This document shows, piece by piece, positions 1-8,706 of a stretch of DNA of 45,085 nucleotides (position 1 is the first letter of the stretch; each line of letters begins with the position of its first letter). Location of the stretch: positions 1 through 45,085 of the forward strand of contig PBTE01000149.1 of NCBI GenBank assembly GCA_002726515.1. Reading direction: 5' to 3'. Below the pieces are notes generated by a model, which saw only the letters and a program-made list of their open reading frames with translations, did not search any database and had not been told where the DNA came from. This stretch comes from Planctomycetaceae bacterium (GTDB lineage: Bacteria; Planctomycetota; Planctomycetia; Pirellulales; Pirellulaceae). Made by a program: the position numbers and the translations under genes.

Positions 1-709
1 GGGCCATCGGTTCGCAATTGGCGCTCGTATCGAAATATAAGTTGTCGAGCCCGGTCAACTGCGGAAGCCCTTCCAGGTTGTGGGCAGGCTGAAACCCGCG
101 CGCCGAATGGGCCAGGATGAGCCTCATGTTGGGATAACGCTCACAGTAGCGCCGAATGCAGGCAATGTTGCCCGGATCGGCGACGGCCCGGGATTTCACC
201 ATGTGGAGTGTGATCACCCACTCTTCTTCGTGTGCAACCTGAACATGCGGTTCCGGTAAGAATTCCTCGATCGGGGATTCCCAAGTCGGCTTGTTGGCTG
301 AGAGTGTGTGGTAACACTTCAAGCCATGCAAACCGAGCCGGTTTACTTCGTCTCTCACCCATTCCGGGTCGTCCTCCGGCCGGATGAAAAAAATCCCGCG
401 GCATTGGGAATCTTCGGCAACCTGCTGTGCCACCCATTCATTGGCCCTTCCTATCATGTTCGCCTTGTCGCCTGGAAAGAACGGGATGAATAACGATTTG
501 GTGGTGTGCCCCCCGTGAATCTGTGAGATCCGGTCGATGTACTGTCCGTAACCAAAATCCTCTGCCTCCCCGTTTCCCGGCGACGGCACACATTCTTTGG
601 GCCAGAGATGCGTGTGAGTGTCGTAGATGCGTTCCGGTAGAAACGACTTCAGCTCCCGCTCAAAAAATTCGCAATCGAACGCCGTCGCATCGGTTGGTAC
701 GAACGTCAT
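1..709 (-). CDS. Amidohydrolase family protein, 3' end cut by window edge
   Basis: The reading frame is open from an ATG at 709 to the window edge, giving 236 residues of the N-terminal part. The visible protein has the metal-binding H-x-H of the amidohydrolase superfamily at residues 32-34 (context YDTHTHLW). It continues with a TIM-barrel-like pattern that includes 'GLHGLKCYH', 'WVITLHMV', 'LILAHSARGF' and 'NLYFDTSANCE'. These are the usual places of further metal or active-site residues in the metal-dependent amidohydrolase_2 group. No signal peptide is seen, so it is probably cytoplasmic. The substrate cannot be told from sequence. The C-terminus, with the last metal-site aspartate region, lies outside the window. 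A purine-rich GGGGAA precedes the ATG. The downstream gene order on the minus strand is unknown. Confidence 0.8.
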   Translation of the reverse strand, partial: MTFVPTDATAFDCEFFERELKSFLPERIYDTHTHLWPKECVPSPGNGEAEDFGYGQYIDRISQIHGGHTTKSLFIPFFPGDKANMIGRANEWVAQQVAEDSQCRGIFFIRPEDDPEWVRDEVNRLGLHGLKCYHTLSANKPTWESPIEEFLPEPHVQVAHEEEWVITLHMVKSRAVADPGNIACIRRYCERYPNMRLILAHSARGFQPAHNLEGLPQLTGLDNLYFDTSANCEPMA

Positions 710-820
710 TGGTATTCCCCGGTTGAATTCCCGGTTGCCGCGCCGGTATCAGTTGTTGAAGAACAGCACGTGTTTTCGGGATCGATGGCACACGACCGCT
801 CGTGGTCAGTTGCCATTCGC

Positions 821-2530
821 TTATCCGTCTTCCCCGCTGATTCGAGCGTGCAACGCATCAATTCCCAGGCGATGCACCCGTAGCACCGCTTCGCGCTCAT
901 CTTCGTTGGCAAAAGTTCCTTTTTCGTTAATCACCTTAACGTTGGCCTGGATTTCTGTCGCGAGTTGCTTGGCAACTTCGGAACGAAAAATGCGTTTTCC
1001 TGACATCTCGACATAAATCGGGCTGGTATGAGCAAACAGTCCCTTGCCAAATTCGTTCTTTCCAGCATCCGTGGGGATACGAAGAGCCAACCAACCGGGC
1101 TGGTCAACTTTCAGGGTGAATTCCATTTGCGCCCTGAAATGTCCATTTGCCGATTCGCTCTCGGTAGTGTGGATCACTTCGCCGTTGCTGACCAATTCAA
1201 TGCTGTTAAAGTCATTTCTTCCCAGTGCCAGGCCCTGCACCTTTAACTCACTTGCTGCTGTTAGTCCAATCGTATCACCCATCGAGTGGCCACTGACCGT
1301 AAATTCGAGGAACGTGCCGTTGGTAATGTACGATTTTCCTGATTGGAGTTGTGCCAGCCATTTCTTTGCCGACAGTTCACCTTCCAGGGGAACGTAGACC
1401 CGGGAAAAATCGTAGATGAACCAATCCGTACCGGTGGAAAATGGCAGATGCAATCCCAGGTTCAAATACTTGTAAAAAGATTCTTCGTAAGTCGTTTCCA
1501 CACTTCCATCAAATATGTTAAGGGCGTGAAGCAAACCAGCCATCAAGTTCGGAGTATCCTCAAAGCCGTAGGTATTGTGGCACCAGATCACGGTCGCCCC
1601 GTCGTTGCGGGCCGTGCGGATACCACGCTGCAGCGGTATTCCGTCAGTGCCTTCGCCGGTCATGATGCCTGGACCAATACTCACGGGACGAATCAGCTGC
1701 AGAAGATCCAGCAACATCACATGTCCATAACCTTCACCATAGGCGGAGAAGTTGTGCCGATGCTCTTCTCCGTTGGCAAACAGCGTACCGTGCTGCGACA
1801 GCCGCCTCAGTTCTCCGCCCCCACCCGCCAGGCTGGTTTCCACGATCCGGTTGGAAATGTAGTCTTTCTCGTCAGGCAAACGTCGTAAGTGCGAAAGGAA
1901 AACCAGATCTAACCCATCCGCCTGAGGTACCAGCCTCAGATAGCGGTGGGCCTCGGCGTAGGTCAGTTTCATGAGGTGCAGATGTGTGTTGCCGCTGACA
2001 AGCCCCTTGGCCCTCGGATCATAAATACGCTGAAGCGTCAGTTTGACTGTCACTCGTGGAACACCTGTCACATCCTCCTCGTGCACCTGCAACCTGGTTT
2101 CGATGCCATGGAACACTTCGATTTTGAGTTTCGTCTGGGGAACGTTGACCGTAGTTTGATCCGCCAGTGCGTACCAATTCAACTCCCGATGGATTTCGTC
2201 GGTCAAACTGATCGCCTTGCCCGTCTCAAGATTGGTGATTCGAACCAGTCCAGCCAGCGGTTGCCCCGTTCCGGCATCCAGCAGATGAATCGTCATTTGG
2301 CACGTGGCGCGTTCCAGGTCGACTTGCGTCGGATCTTCGGCCAGTGCTGTCGCCTTTGCCAGCGCCAGCTGCCGCGTGCGATCATGGTCATGAGCAGAGC
2401 CTTCATGGGCCCGGATCAAGTCAGCAGCGGTGAACAGACAAACCAGCACACCCAGTAGAAGGATCGCGCCTGAAAAGGACTTGGCGGATTCTACTGATCT
2501 TGAAGTGGCAACACTCGCGAAACGATACAT
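821..2530 (-). CDS. Secreted CehA/McbA-like metallohydrolase (PHP-type)
   Basis: This protein has 569 residues. The ATG at 2530 is chosen because GGAG lies 7-8 nt upstream and because it puts a hydrophobic leader (about residues 22-36) near the N-terminus; a longer frame would need a TTG start at 2584. After the leader comes a beta-rich region (about 75-165). A PHP-like metallohydrolase domain then opens with 'GNTHLHLMKL' (H-x-H at 183-185), followed by 'DLVFLSH', a His-rich 'GEEHRHNFSAYGEGYGH', 'VIWCHNTYG' and 'STGTDW'. Proteins annotated CehA/McbA family share this order of His/Asp motifs; characterised members hydrolyse carbamate esters. Here the substrate is unknown. The C-terminal 150 residues resemble the beta-sandwich tail of this family. 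The gene is followed by the amidohydrolase and preceded by the large haem dehydrogenase on the same strand. Confidence 0.75.
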   Translation of the reverse strand: MYRFASVATSRSVESAKSFSGAILLLGVLVCLFTAADLIRAHEGSAHDHDRTRQLALAKATALAEDPTQVDLERATCQMTIHLLDAGTGQPLAGLVRITNLETGKAISLTDEIHRELNWYALADQTTVNVPQTKLKIEVFHGIETRLQVHEEDVTGVPRVTVKLTLQRIYDPRAKGLVSGNTHLHLMKLTYAEAHRYLRLVPQADGLDLVFLSHLRRLPDEKDYISNRIVETSLAGGGGELRRLSQHGTLFANGEEHRHNFSAYGEGYGHVMLLDLLQLIRPVSIGPGIMTGEGTDGIPLQRGIRTARNDGATVIWCHNTYGFEDTPNLMAGLLHALNIFDGSVETTYEESFYKYLNLGLHLPFSTGTDWFIYDFSRVYVPLEGELSAKKWLAQLQSGKSYITNGTFLEFTVSGHSMGDTIGLTAASELKVQGLALGRNDFNSIELVSNGEVIHTTESESANGHFRAQMEFTLKVDQPGWLALRIPTDAGKNEFGKGLFAHTSPIYVEMSGKRIFRSEVAKQLATEIQANVKVINEKGTFANEDEREAVLRVHRLGIDALHARISGEDG

Positions 2531-2611
2531 GGACAATCTCCTGGTGTGGCTGACTTGGCAAATGGTACGGACGGCCTGAAACAAAAAGATCCAGGATGGG
2601 AAAACAACGTT

Positions 2612-2624
2612 GGAACGACGTTCC
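2612..2624. promoter_or_regulatory. Short palindrome GGAACG-A-CGTTCC, possible operator
   Basis: This is a perfect 6-bp inverted repeat around a single central base. It lies in the 110-bp gap between two minus-strand genes, about 82-94 bp upstream of the metallohydrolase start at 2530. A 1-nt loop cannot form a hairpin, so a dimeric regulator site is the more likely reading if it is functional at all. Such a palindrome can also occur by chance. Confidence 0.2.
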
Positions 2625-2640
2625 TCCCGTGCACGCCCGG

Positions 2641-5600
2641 CTACTCCTGATCCGGCAAGTCCGCTCGCAACGATAACAGGTAGGTGAGCAAATCCGCAGC
2701 CTCTTGAGGCGAAAGCCCTTGAAGCAGTCGTTCAGGCATCAGGGACCGGGGACTAGGAGCCAATTCCTCAACATCCGTTGCCGGGATACGTAGTAGTTGA
2801 TTTTCTGATGTCTTGAACAACAGATGGTCACTTTTCTGCAACAGGCGCCCGGCGTGGACTTGACCCGTCTTCGTGATCAGATTGTAAGCTTGATAAAGCG
2901 GTTCAATTTTAGCAGATGGTCTCCTTAAAGTGTCCAACAGCGCCAGGGGTTCATATTTTTTTCCAATAACACTCAGATCCGGTCCCAGGTCACCACCCTG
3001 ATTGTACACACGATGACAGGTTTTGCACTGCATGCCGTCGGTGTTCCAATAAACGTTGCGTCCTCGCAGAACATCCCCCTGGAGACTGAGAACCCGGCCT
3101 GGATCAAAGTTGACACCGAGTCGCTGCTTGCGATCACCTTCGGGCAGGAACGCTTCAAAAAGATCGCGGACCTGGGGCCGTGTTGTCTTGGCTGCCAATT
3201 GCAGGACGTCCTTGCGCGTCTCTGGAGACAATTTTCCCGAGCGCAGATGCCAGGCCAGTTGCAGTGCCTGATCGGTTGCCGCCAGCATTTCTTCCGCCCG
3301 TCCGGGATTTTCTCGTTGCCTTACCAGTGGCTGCGCCCGAACAGGTTGCGAATCCGCGTCCTCCGTGTCGACTGCAACCTCATCGGTGATTTGGTGAATC
3401 CAGTCATGAATCAGTCGCAACCCATCGTTGTCGACAGACAAAGAACCGAGGTGCGGCATGCGTCCTGGTCCAAATTTAGCCAGACGGTAGAAGAGAACAG
3501 AACGAAACGGATCGCCAGGGGAAATGATGGCGGCATTTGGAAGATCAAACGTCCCTTGCGTAGGCCGCTGATTCAAAGTCTTCGTTTGCGCAAGCGGTAA
3601 GGAAAAATCCAACTGAATCAGTGCATTTCCCCCACCACCGGAACGGTGGCAGTGTGCGCAATTGGCATGCAAATAAGAGCGGGCACGATGATTGATGTCG
3701 GCCGATTCGTCGTAAGGATTCGTCAGGTGATCCTTGGCCAACAAATCGTCGGACGGGCGCTGCTCCAAAAGGCCCTGTCGATACCAGTCTGCCAGTTGCG
3801 AGTACGGCGGTGAGTCCGCGCCGGCACGAACATTTGTCTGCCGAAAATTCACTCCCAGTACGGCGCCCACATTTGCGGTATGACATCCCGTACACTCACT
3901 CCGACTGGCGATCCGCCACGTGGCAAAACGCTGCTCCGATGCTTCGTGAATGCCCAGATCCGGCGGAGATCCCGATGAGCGACGCGAGTTCCACTCCATC
4001 ACAAGACCTTCGGCTGGCACGAGATCGGCGTCATCCTGGACGTCATTCCAATGGTAGGCGTAAGGGCGCCAGCTGTCATTTTCACGGTGCAGAATTTGAG
4101 TTTCCAGCCGCCGCAACGGGCCGGCCGACCCGGCATCGGTTGGCATCAAAACTGTTCGCAGAAAAACCGTTCCGTCAGGAAACACCCAGTCACCTTCCAA
4201 ATCACCTTGGATCCGCGCTGCACAAGGCAAAGCCATCCAGCGGATCGCTTGCGTACCATCGGCCCAATAGCCCGCCTGCACGCTGTATGGCACGACACCG
4301 GGTGCCGGTAGATGTTCGCGAACCGACGAAAACAAACCTGTCTCGCTGAGCCTGGTTGGAAACTGTTCGCTTCGATTCGGAGTCCGGTTGGGCACCAGTC
4401 GGTAGATTTGGTTTGTGCGTGCATGATCCATAAAAAATAATTCGCCGTCGTTGGTTTCTCCCCAGGCCACAATTTGATACGACGTATCAGCCAGTTCCAG
4501 ATGCTTGGTGACTTGCACGCCATCGTACCAGAGTGCCCAAATCTTACCGGTGGTATAGTCACCGTAGACATACGCGTCCTGCAGTTCGGTCAAACGTTGG
4601 CCGTGATAGACGAAGCCACCCGTGATCGACCGTGCTTCGGAGTGGTCGTGTTGCATCACGGGCGGCAGAATCGGCGTCGGACCTCTTTCATCATTCGGGT
4701 GGATCGACTGGCTCCCCTCCGTGATACTCCATCCGTAGTTGCCTCCTCGTTGCACACGATAAACCAGTTCCCACGTCTGCCAGCCGACATCTCCCACCCA
4801 TAAATCACCCGTCACGCTGTCAAAACTCATCTTCCACGGGTTGCGAAATCCGTAGGACCAGATTTCAGGCCGTACACCTTCCAAATCGATGAATGGATTA
4901 TCCTCCGGAATGGAATACGGACGGTCCGCACAACCATTTTCAACGTCAATTCGCAGAATGCAGGAAAGGACGTTGCTTACATCCTGTCCAGCCCGCAAGG
5001 TGTCAGGCGGATTAGGACCTTTCCCATCGCCTGTCGAAAAATACAACAATCCGTCCGGGCCGAATTTTATTGAACAACCGTTGTGGCCTCCGGACTTCCA
5101 GCGAAAGATAATTTGCTGGCTCTCCAGGTCGACTTGCGGTGGCTCGGTCGGTTGCACGTCGAAACGGGCAATCACACTTCCGTCTTCCGTGTCGTTTTCC
5201 AGAATGTAGCAGACGTAGACGAAGGGACAATCCGGAAATTGCGGATGGAAAGTCATGCCATAGGTGTCGGTCAAACCCGGCACAACTGACTTTAAATTGG
5301 CAAACAGGTCTGCCGCTTCGCAATCCGGAGAGTTAGGAAACGAAAAGAGCTTGCCGTTGCGTTGCACAACGAATAGCCGCGTCGTACCCGGTGCGTTGGT
5401 GATGGTCACCGGCTCCACAAACTTCAACCCTGGAAAGGCGAGTTCAGCTTCGTAGGGCAACGGTGGATCCGGACTGCCGAGGATCCTGGATGTCGTCCAG
5501 GGGACGCGCCGCGCTCGGACCGGAAAATCCTTTCCAACTGCTGCGTTTAACTGGCCCGAATCCGGAGATTCACGAGGTGCCGTCTGCGCGAATCCCGGGG

Positions 5601-5706
5601 GACTTACGCCCGCTGCAAACAGTCCAACACCCAGCAAGCAGACAATCGAAAAACTGCGTTGATGCCAGGGCGTCGGGCGGGTGCGCATGTCATGGCTGGG
5701 TATCAC
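2641..5706 (-). CDS. Exported sugar (sorbosone-type) dehydrogenase fused to a multi-CxxCH haem region
   Basis: The 1021-residue protein is best started at a GTG (5706): a perfect AGGAGG at 5718-5723 lies 11 nt upstream. An ATG at 5688 is the alternative, and both keep the signal peptide ('FSIVCLLGVGLFAAGV'). Residues about 80-440 form a glucose/sorbosone-dehydrogenase beta-propeller ('SGGHNGCSIKFGPDGLLYFSTGDG', here in parts: GHNGCSIKFGPDG and YFSTGDG, then IWSYGFRNPWK and GGNYGW). The middle resembles the SO2930-type region seen after such propellers. Three haem-binding motifs follow: CTGCH (605-609), CAHCH (683-687) and CKTCH (894-898), the last within a planctomycete-type 'GGDLGPDLS' haem domain. 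It probably oxidises a sugar or polyol outside the cytoplasm and passes electrons to its own haems. PQQ dependence is inferred from the family. Nothing in the flanks names the substrate. Confidence 0.8.
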   Translation of the reverse strand: MIPSHDMRTRPTPWHQRSFSIVCLLGVGLFAAGVSPPGFAQTAPRESPDSGQLNAAVGKDFPVRARRVPWTTSRILGSPDPPLPYEAELAFPGLKFVEPVTITNAPGTTRLFVVQRNGKLFSFPNSPDCEAADLFANLKSVVPGLTDTYGMTFHPQFPDCPFVYVCYILENDTEDGSVIARFDVQPTEPPQVDLESQQIIFRWKSGGHNGCSIKFGPDGLLYFSTGDGKGPNPPDTLRAGQDVSNVLSCILRIDVENGCADRPYSIPEDNPFIDLEGVRPEIWSYGFRNPWKMSFDSVTGDLWVGDVGWQTWELVYRVQRGGNYGWSITEGSQSIHPNDERGPTPILPPVMQHDHSEARSITGGFVYHGQRLTELQDAYVYGDYTTGKIWALWYDGVQVTKHLELADTSYQIVAWGETNDGELFFMDHARTNQIYRLVPNRTPNRSEQFPTRLSETGLFSSVREHLPAPGVVPYSVQAGYWADGTQAIRWMALPCAARIQGDLEGDWVFPDGTVFLRTVLMPTDAGSAGPLRRLETQILHRENDSWRPYAYHWNDVQDDADLVPAEGLVMEWNSRRSSGSPPDLGIHEASEQRFATWRIASRSECTGCHTANVGAVLGVNFRQTNVRAGADSPPYSQLADWYRQGLLEQRPSDDLLAKDHLTNPYDESADINHRARSYLHANCAHCHRSGGGGNALIQLDFSLPLAQTKTLNQRPTQGTFDLPNAAIISPGDPFRSVLFYRLAKFGPGRMPHLGSLSVDNDGLRLIHDWIHQITDEVAVDTEDADSQPVRAQPLVRQRENPGRAEEMLAATDQALQLAWHLRSGKLSPETRKDVLQLAAKTTRPQVRDLFEAFLPEGDRKQRLGVNFDPGRVLSLQGDVLRGRNVYWNTDGMQCKTCHRVYNQGGDLGPDLSVIGKKYEPLALLDTLRRPSAKIEPLYQAYNLITKTGQVHAGRLLQKSDHLLFKTSENQLLRIPATDVEELAPSPRSLMPERLLQGLSPQEAADLLTYLLSLRADLPDQE

Positions 5707-6150
5707 GAGTCCTCGAACCTCCTGAAGGTTTCCTATCAAGAGCCATTCTAAACAAGTCTGGTCGCTTGCAGAGGGGCTAAGCCGGTTTATTTGCCACGAG
5801 AATTGGAAAACACGAGATTCGGCAGCCTTCACCTTCCAAAGATCAAAAAGTATTCTGCTGGAATTGTTGGCTTGGGAAATGACCGTAACGGAAGATGAAA
5901 TCGTGGTGAAGTTTCAAGATGGCGTCCACCAGTGGGGGAGCCGGGGAGAAATCTGCTTCAATCGAAACGCGTGCGGCTGTGCCAAGACGTGGAAGATTCC
6001 CCGGGAAAACCGTCCGTGAAGTTTCCACTGTTAGCTCAGATGCGTTCCCAGGCTCTGTGTTCACCGGGCACCCGGGCTTTCAGTCCGCCATGGAAGTCTC
6101 CGGCACGGCAGATGAACCCGAATCAACTGCGCCTGGTTACGAGAAACCGG
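5707..6150. other. Intergenic, no gene recognised
   Basis: This gap lies between the rhomboid stop and the dehydrogenase start, both on the minus strand. It holds only the Shine-Dalgarno region of the dehydrogenase. Short frames on both strands show no recognisable domain, leader or ribosome binding site. No clear terminator was seen. Confidence 0.5.
5718..5723 (-). promoter_or_regulatory. Ribosome binding site AGGAGG deciding a GTG start
   Basis: A perfect AGGAGG (cctcct on the plus strand) ends 11 nt before GTG 5706 and 29 nt before ATG 5688. The spacing favours the GTG. Confidence 0.5.
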
Positions 6151-6798
6151 TCACTCTTCGATCACCTTCAAGAACGGAAGACAACAAAATCCGCAAATCA
6201 ATCCCAGCATGAATCCGCTTCCGTGTGCCAGGTAACTCGTACTCTGTTCATAGGTCCTCGGTAACAGCATGAGTGACGCAAAAGCAGACGCACGCAGCAA
6301 CTTCTTTCCCAGGCTGTCATCCTCATCATGACTCACGTAGAGCACTAACCAGAGAGCAATCATGCCGTAGACCATGCCCGAGGCACCCATGAGTCTGGAA
6401 GTGGCATGATAAAAATAGATCGTTATCAGATTGGCTCCTGCTCCAATGACAAATGCAAGAAATGGAAAAGCCAGGTAGCCGAAGTACGCTCGGAGCAGCC
6501 AACCGAAGAATAGAAACAAGGGTACATTGGAAAGCAGGTGGACCCAGTCTGCGTGCATGAACAACGCGCCGACCAACCGCCAATGCTCTCCAAGTTCAAA
6601 GACCCTTTCTCCACTCACGAACATTCGTTTGCCGGGCGGTAATTGCCAACAGGAAATGCTGACAACTGCGAACAACAGGGCCAGCAAAACGGGCAGCAAC
6701 AGTGCACGTCGCCCGGGCCAACGCTCCAACGGACCGGATGGTTTGGCCGGAGCCGGCTCGAAATCTTCGAGATTTAGCTCCTCGTTATTCGTCAGCAT
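6151..6798 (-). CDS. Rhomboid family intramembrane serine protease
   Basis: The protein has 215 residues with about six hydrophobic segments (first at about 32-50, others at about 88-103, 106-128, 138-155, 166-180 and 190-209). The rhomboid hallmarks are all present: 'MHADWVHLLSN' with H82, H87 and N91 in the second segment, the nucleophile in 'GASGMVYG' (S140), and the partner histidine in 'AHGSGFMLGL' (H192). The family cleaves transmembrane substrates within the inner membrane by a Ser-His dyad. The cytoplasmic N-terminus is short and acidic with no extra domain. The ATG at 6798 lacks a good Shine-Dalgarno sequence. The substrate is unknown. It stands alone, separated by more than 440 bp on each side, so it is probably transcribed by itself. 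Confidence 0.93.
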   Translation of the reverse strand: MLTNNEELNLEDFEPAPAKPSGPLERWPGRRALLLPVLLALLFAVVSISCWQLPPGKRMFVSGERVFELGEHWRLVGALFMHADWVHLLSNVPLFLFFGWLLRAYFGYLAFPFLAFVIGAGANLITIYFYHATSRLMGASGMVYGMIALWLVLYVSHDEDDSLGKKLLRASAFASLMLLPRTYEQSTSYLAHGSGFMLGLICGFCCLPFLKVIEE

Positions 6799-7258
6799 GA
6801 TCTAAGTGCAAAAATGCTAGTCACTGCGAGGACTCAAACCTCAGCAGCCGTCGGGTGAGGCGGTGGAAATTGTGAACTCCGGGTGATTCTCCGGTTCAGC
6901 GACAAACATCGTTCACCTGTTCATGCTGAACTCTGGATTCAGAGCACTTCTTTCCACGCCAACTGGCACGGTGCAACTACGTTATACTATGATCACCTCA
7001 AGCAAGTAACGCTGATCTCGAAAATTGTAATACCTTGCAGACGATGCCCGTCATAGCAAGGTCATCGTCGCTGTCAGCAACTGGTGACGAATCGCTTCCA
7101 GGCAGCAACAGTTCCGGTTCACAACCTGCATTGACATGGGGGTGGCAGACTTCGACTCCTGGCCGGACAGGGTTGGCTTCCGTTGAAATTCACCACGCCG
7201 ACACGGGGATCTGAACGTGCCACCCGCTCAAGGGGTCCGTAGCGAAGGAAAACTCCTG
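6799..7258. other. Divergent intergenic region, no gene recognised
   Basis: This region lies between two divergent genes, the rhomboid (minus) and the PLP enzyme (plus), so promoters for both should be here. No convincing -35/-10 pair or operator was recognised. A sequence starting TGGCACG at about 6964 lacks the TTGC element needed for a sigma-54 promoter. No tRNA fold was seen. Confidence 0.45.
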
Positions 7259-8494
7259 ATGAATTGTAAATTCAATACTAACTTGTCACGCCGAACCGTA
7301 CTCAAAACCGGAGCCGGCGGCGCGGTGGGAGGAATGCTGATGTCTGAAACCGCAAATGGAATCCAGGAATCCGGACCCCTGCCCGATGTTTATCAGGCTC
7401 TCGGCATCGAACCGATCATCAACGCCGCGGGCACGATTACCATTTACGGTGGATCCATCATGCCCCCGGAAGTGCTTGCAGCCTGGAATGCGGCGTCGCA
7501 AAACTACGTACCATTGCTGGAACTCCAGGACAAGATCGGCGAGCGAATTGCTAAGTTACTGGGTGTCGACGCAGCCATGGTCACCACGGGTGCGGCAGGC
7601 GGAATTCTGGTGGGCACAGCGGCGGTGCTGACGCGTCGCGACCCGCAACTGGTCGACCAACTACCGCTTCCTCCCAAGTCTGGGCTCGAAGTGATTCGCC
7701 AAAAATCGCACCATGCAGCCTACGACAATCTTGTCAAAGCGTGCGGGGTGACTTTGATTGACGTCGAGACGCGAACGGAACTGGAGCAAGCCATCAACAC
7801 GCGGACGGCGATGATGTTCTCCTACAATCTTTATCAGGATGACGGCCAGATCACACGTGAAGAGTGGGTCGAGGTCGCCCGGAAACACAACATTCCCACG
7901 TTGCTGGACGCAGCCGCCGACGCTCCGCCAGTGGACTCGCTCTGGAAATACAACCAGATGGGTTACGACCTGGTCACTTTCAGTGGCGGGAAAGCGATGC
8001 GGGGTCCGCAAGATACTGGCTTGCTGCTCGGGCGACGTGAGTTGATCGAATCTGCCAAACGCAACACGACTCCGTTCTCCAACAATATTGGCCGGGGGAT
8101 GAAAGTCAGCAAGGAAAACATGGTTGCTATGTGGGCTACAGTCGAGCGATTTGTGCAACTGGACCATGCTGCAGAATGGCACGAGTGGGAGCGGCGGATC
8201 AATGTCATCGGGGATACCCTGCACGAAATTCCGACGGTAAGAATCAAACAGATCGTCCCACCGATCGCTAACCGGGTTCCCCACGCATTGCTCACCTGGG
8301 ACGAGCAGCAACTCGGTGTGACCCGTCAGCAAATGAAACAGCGCCTCGCCGACGGAAAACCATCGATCGCAACGGTCCGCGTGTATGGTACCGGGGACGA
8401 CGGATTTCTAATCTCCGTGTTTATGCTCCAGCCTGGCGAGGAGAAAATTGTAGCTTTGCGGCTGAAACAAATTCTACAAGAGTCCGGAAAGTGA
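7259..8494 (+). CDS. SelA-fold PLP-dependent enzyme with Tat leader
   Basis: The protein has 411 residues. The ATG at 7259 is preceded by AAGGAA and places a twin-arginine motif (SRRTVLK, residues 10-16) and a Gly-rich hydrophobic stretch at the N-terminus; a frame 14 codons longer is possible but would bury the leader. The rest is a fold-type I PLP enzyme of the selenocysteine synthase / D-glucosaminate-6-phosphate ammonia-lyase group: 'INAAGTITIYGGS' (about 54-66), 'MVTTGAAGGI' for the phosphate cup, 'LLDAAADAPP' with D217 to the pyridine nitrogen, and the Schiff-base lysine K245 in 'FSGGKAMRGPQDTG'. The 'GPQ' after the lysine is typical of this group. It has no SelA N-terminal tRNA domain and no selenoprotein gene nearby, so an ammonia-lyase or aldolase-like role on an amino sugar or amino acid is more likely. 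A PLP enzyme with a Tat leader is unusual. Confidence 0.82.
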   Translation: MNCKFNTNLSRRTVLKTGAGGAVGGMLMSETANGIQESGPLPDVYQALGIEPIINAAGTITIYGGSIMPPEVLAAWNAASQNYVPLLELQDKIGERIAKLLGVDAAMVTTGAAGGILVGTAAVLTRRDPQLVDQLPLPPKSGLEVIRQKSHHAAYDNLVKACGVTLIDVETRTELEQAINTRTAMMFSYNLYQDDGQITREEWVEVARKHNIPTLLDAAADAPPVDSLWKYNQMGYDLVTFSGGKAMRGPQDTGLLLGRRELIESAKRNTTPFSNNIGRGMKVSKENMVAMWATVERFVQLDHAAEWHEWERRINVIGDTLHEIPTVRIKQIVPPIANRVPHALLTWDEQQLGVTRQQMKQRLADGKPSIATVRVYGTGDDGFLISVFMLQPGEEKIVALRLKQILQESGK

Positions 8495-8706
8495 AAGTTC
8501 TGCAGCGAAAGCTCCAACCAGTGCTTCCGAAAATTCTGCGGGCAACCCTCAAACAGTAAAGAGCTCTGCACAAGGCCCCCGGCAGCGCCGCTTACCTGGG
8601 GCAATTCGTTGAACGTGTTCCGTGAAACGGCCGAAGGTCCTGGCCCGCTGTTAGCAATTTGAACGTGGCAGGCACGTTGGGCGTGCAACAATCCGCTGCA
8701 TCCTCA

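Noticed and set aside
6964..6978. TGGCACG in the rhomboid/PLP intergenic region
   Set aside because: It has a good -24 half but is followed by GTGCAACT, with no TTGC at the -12 position.
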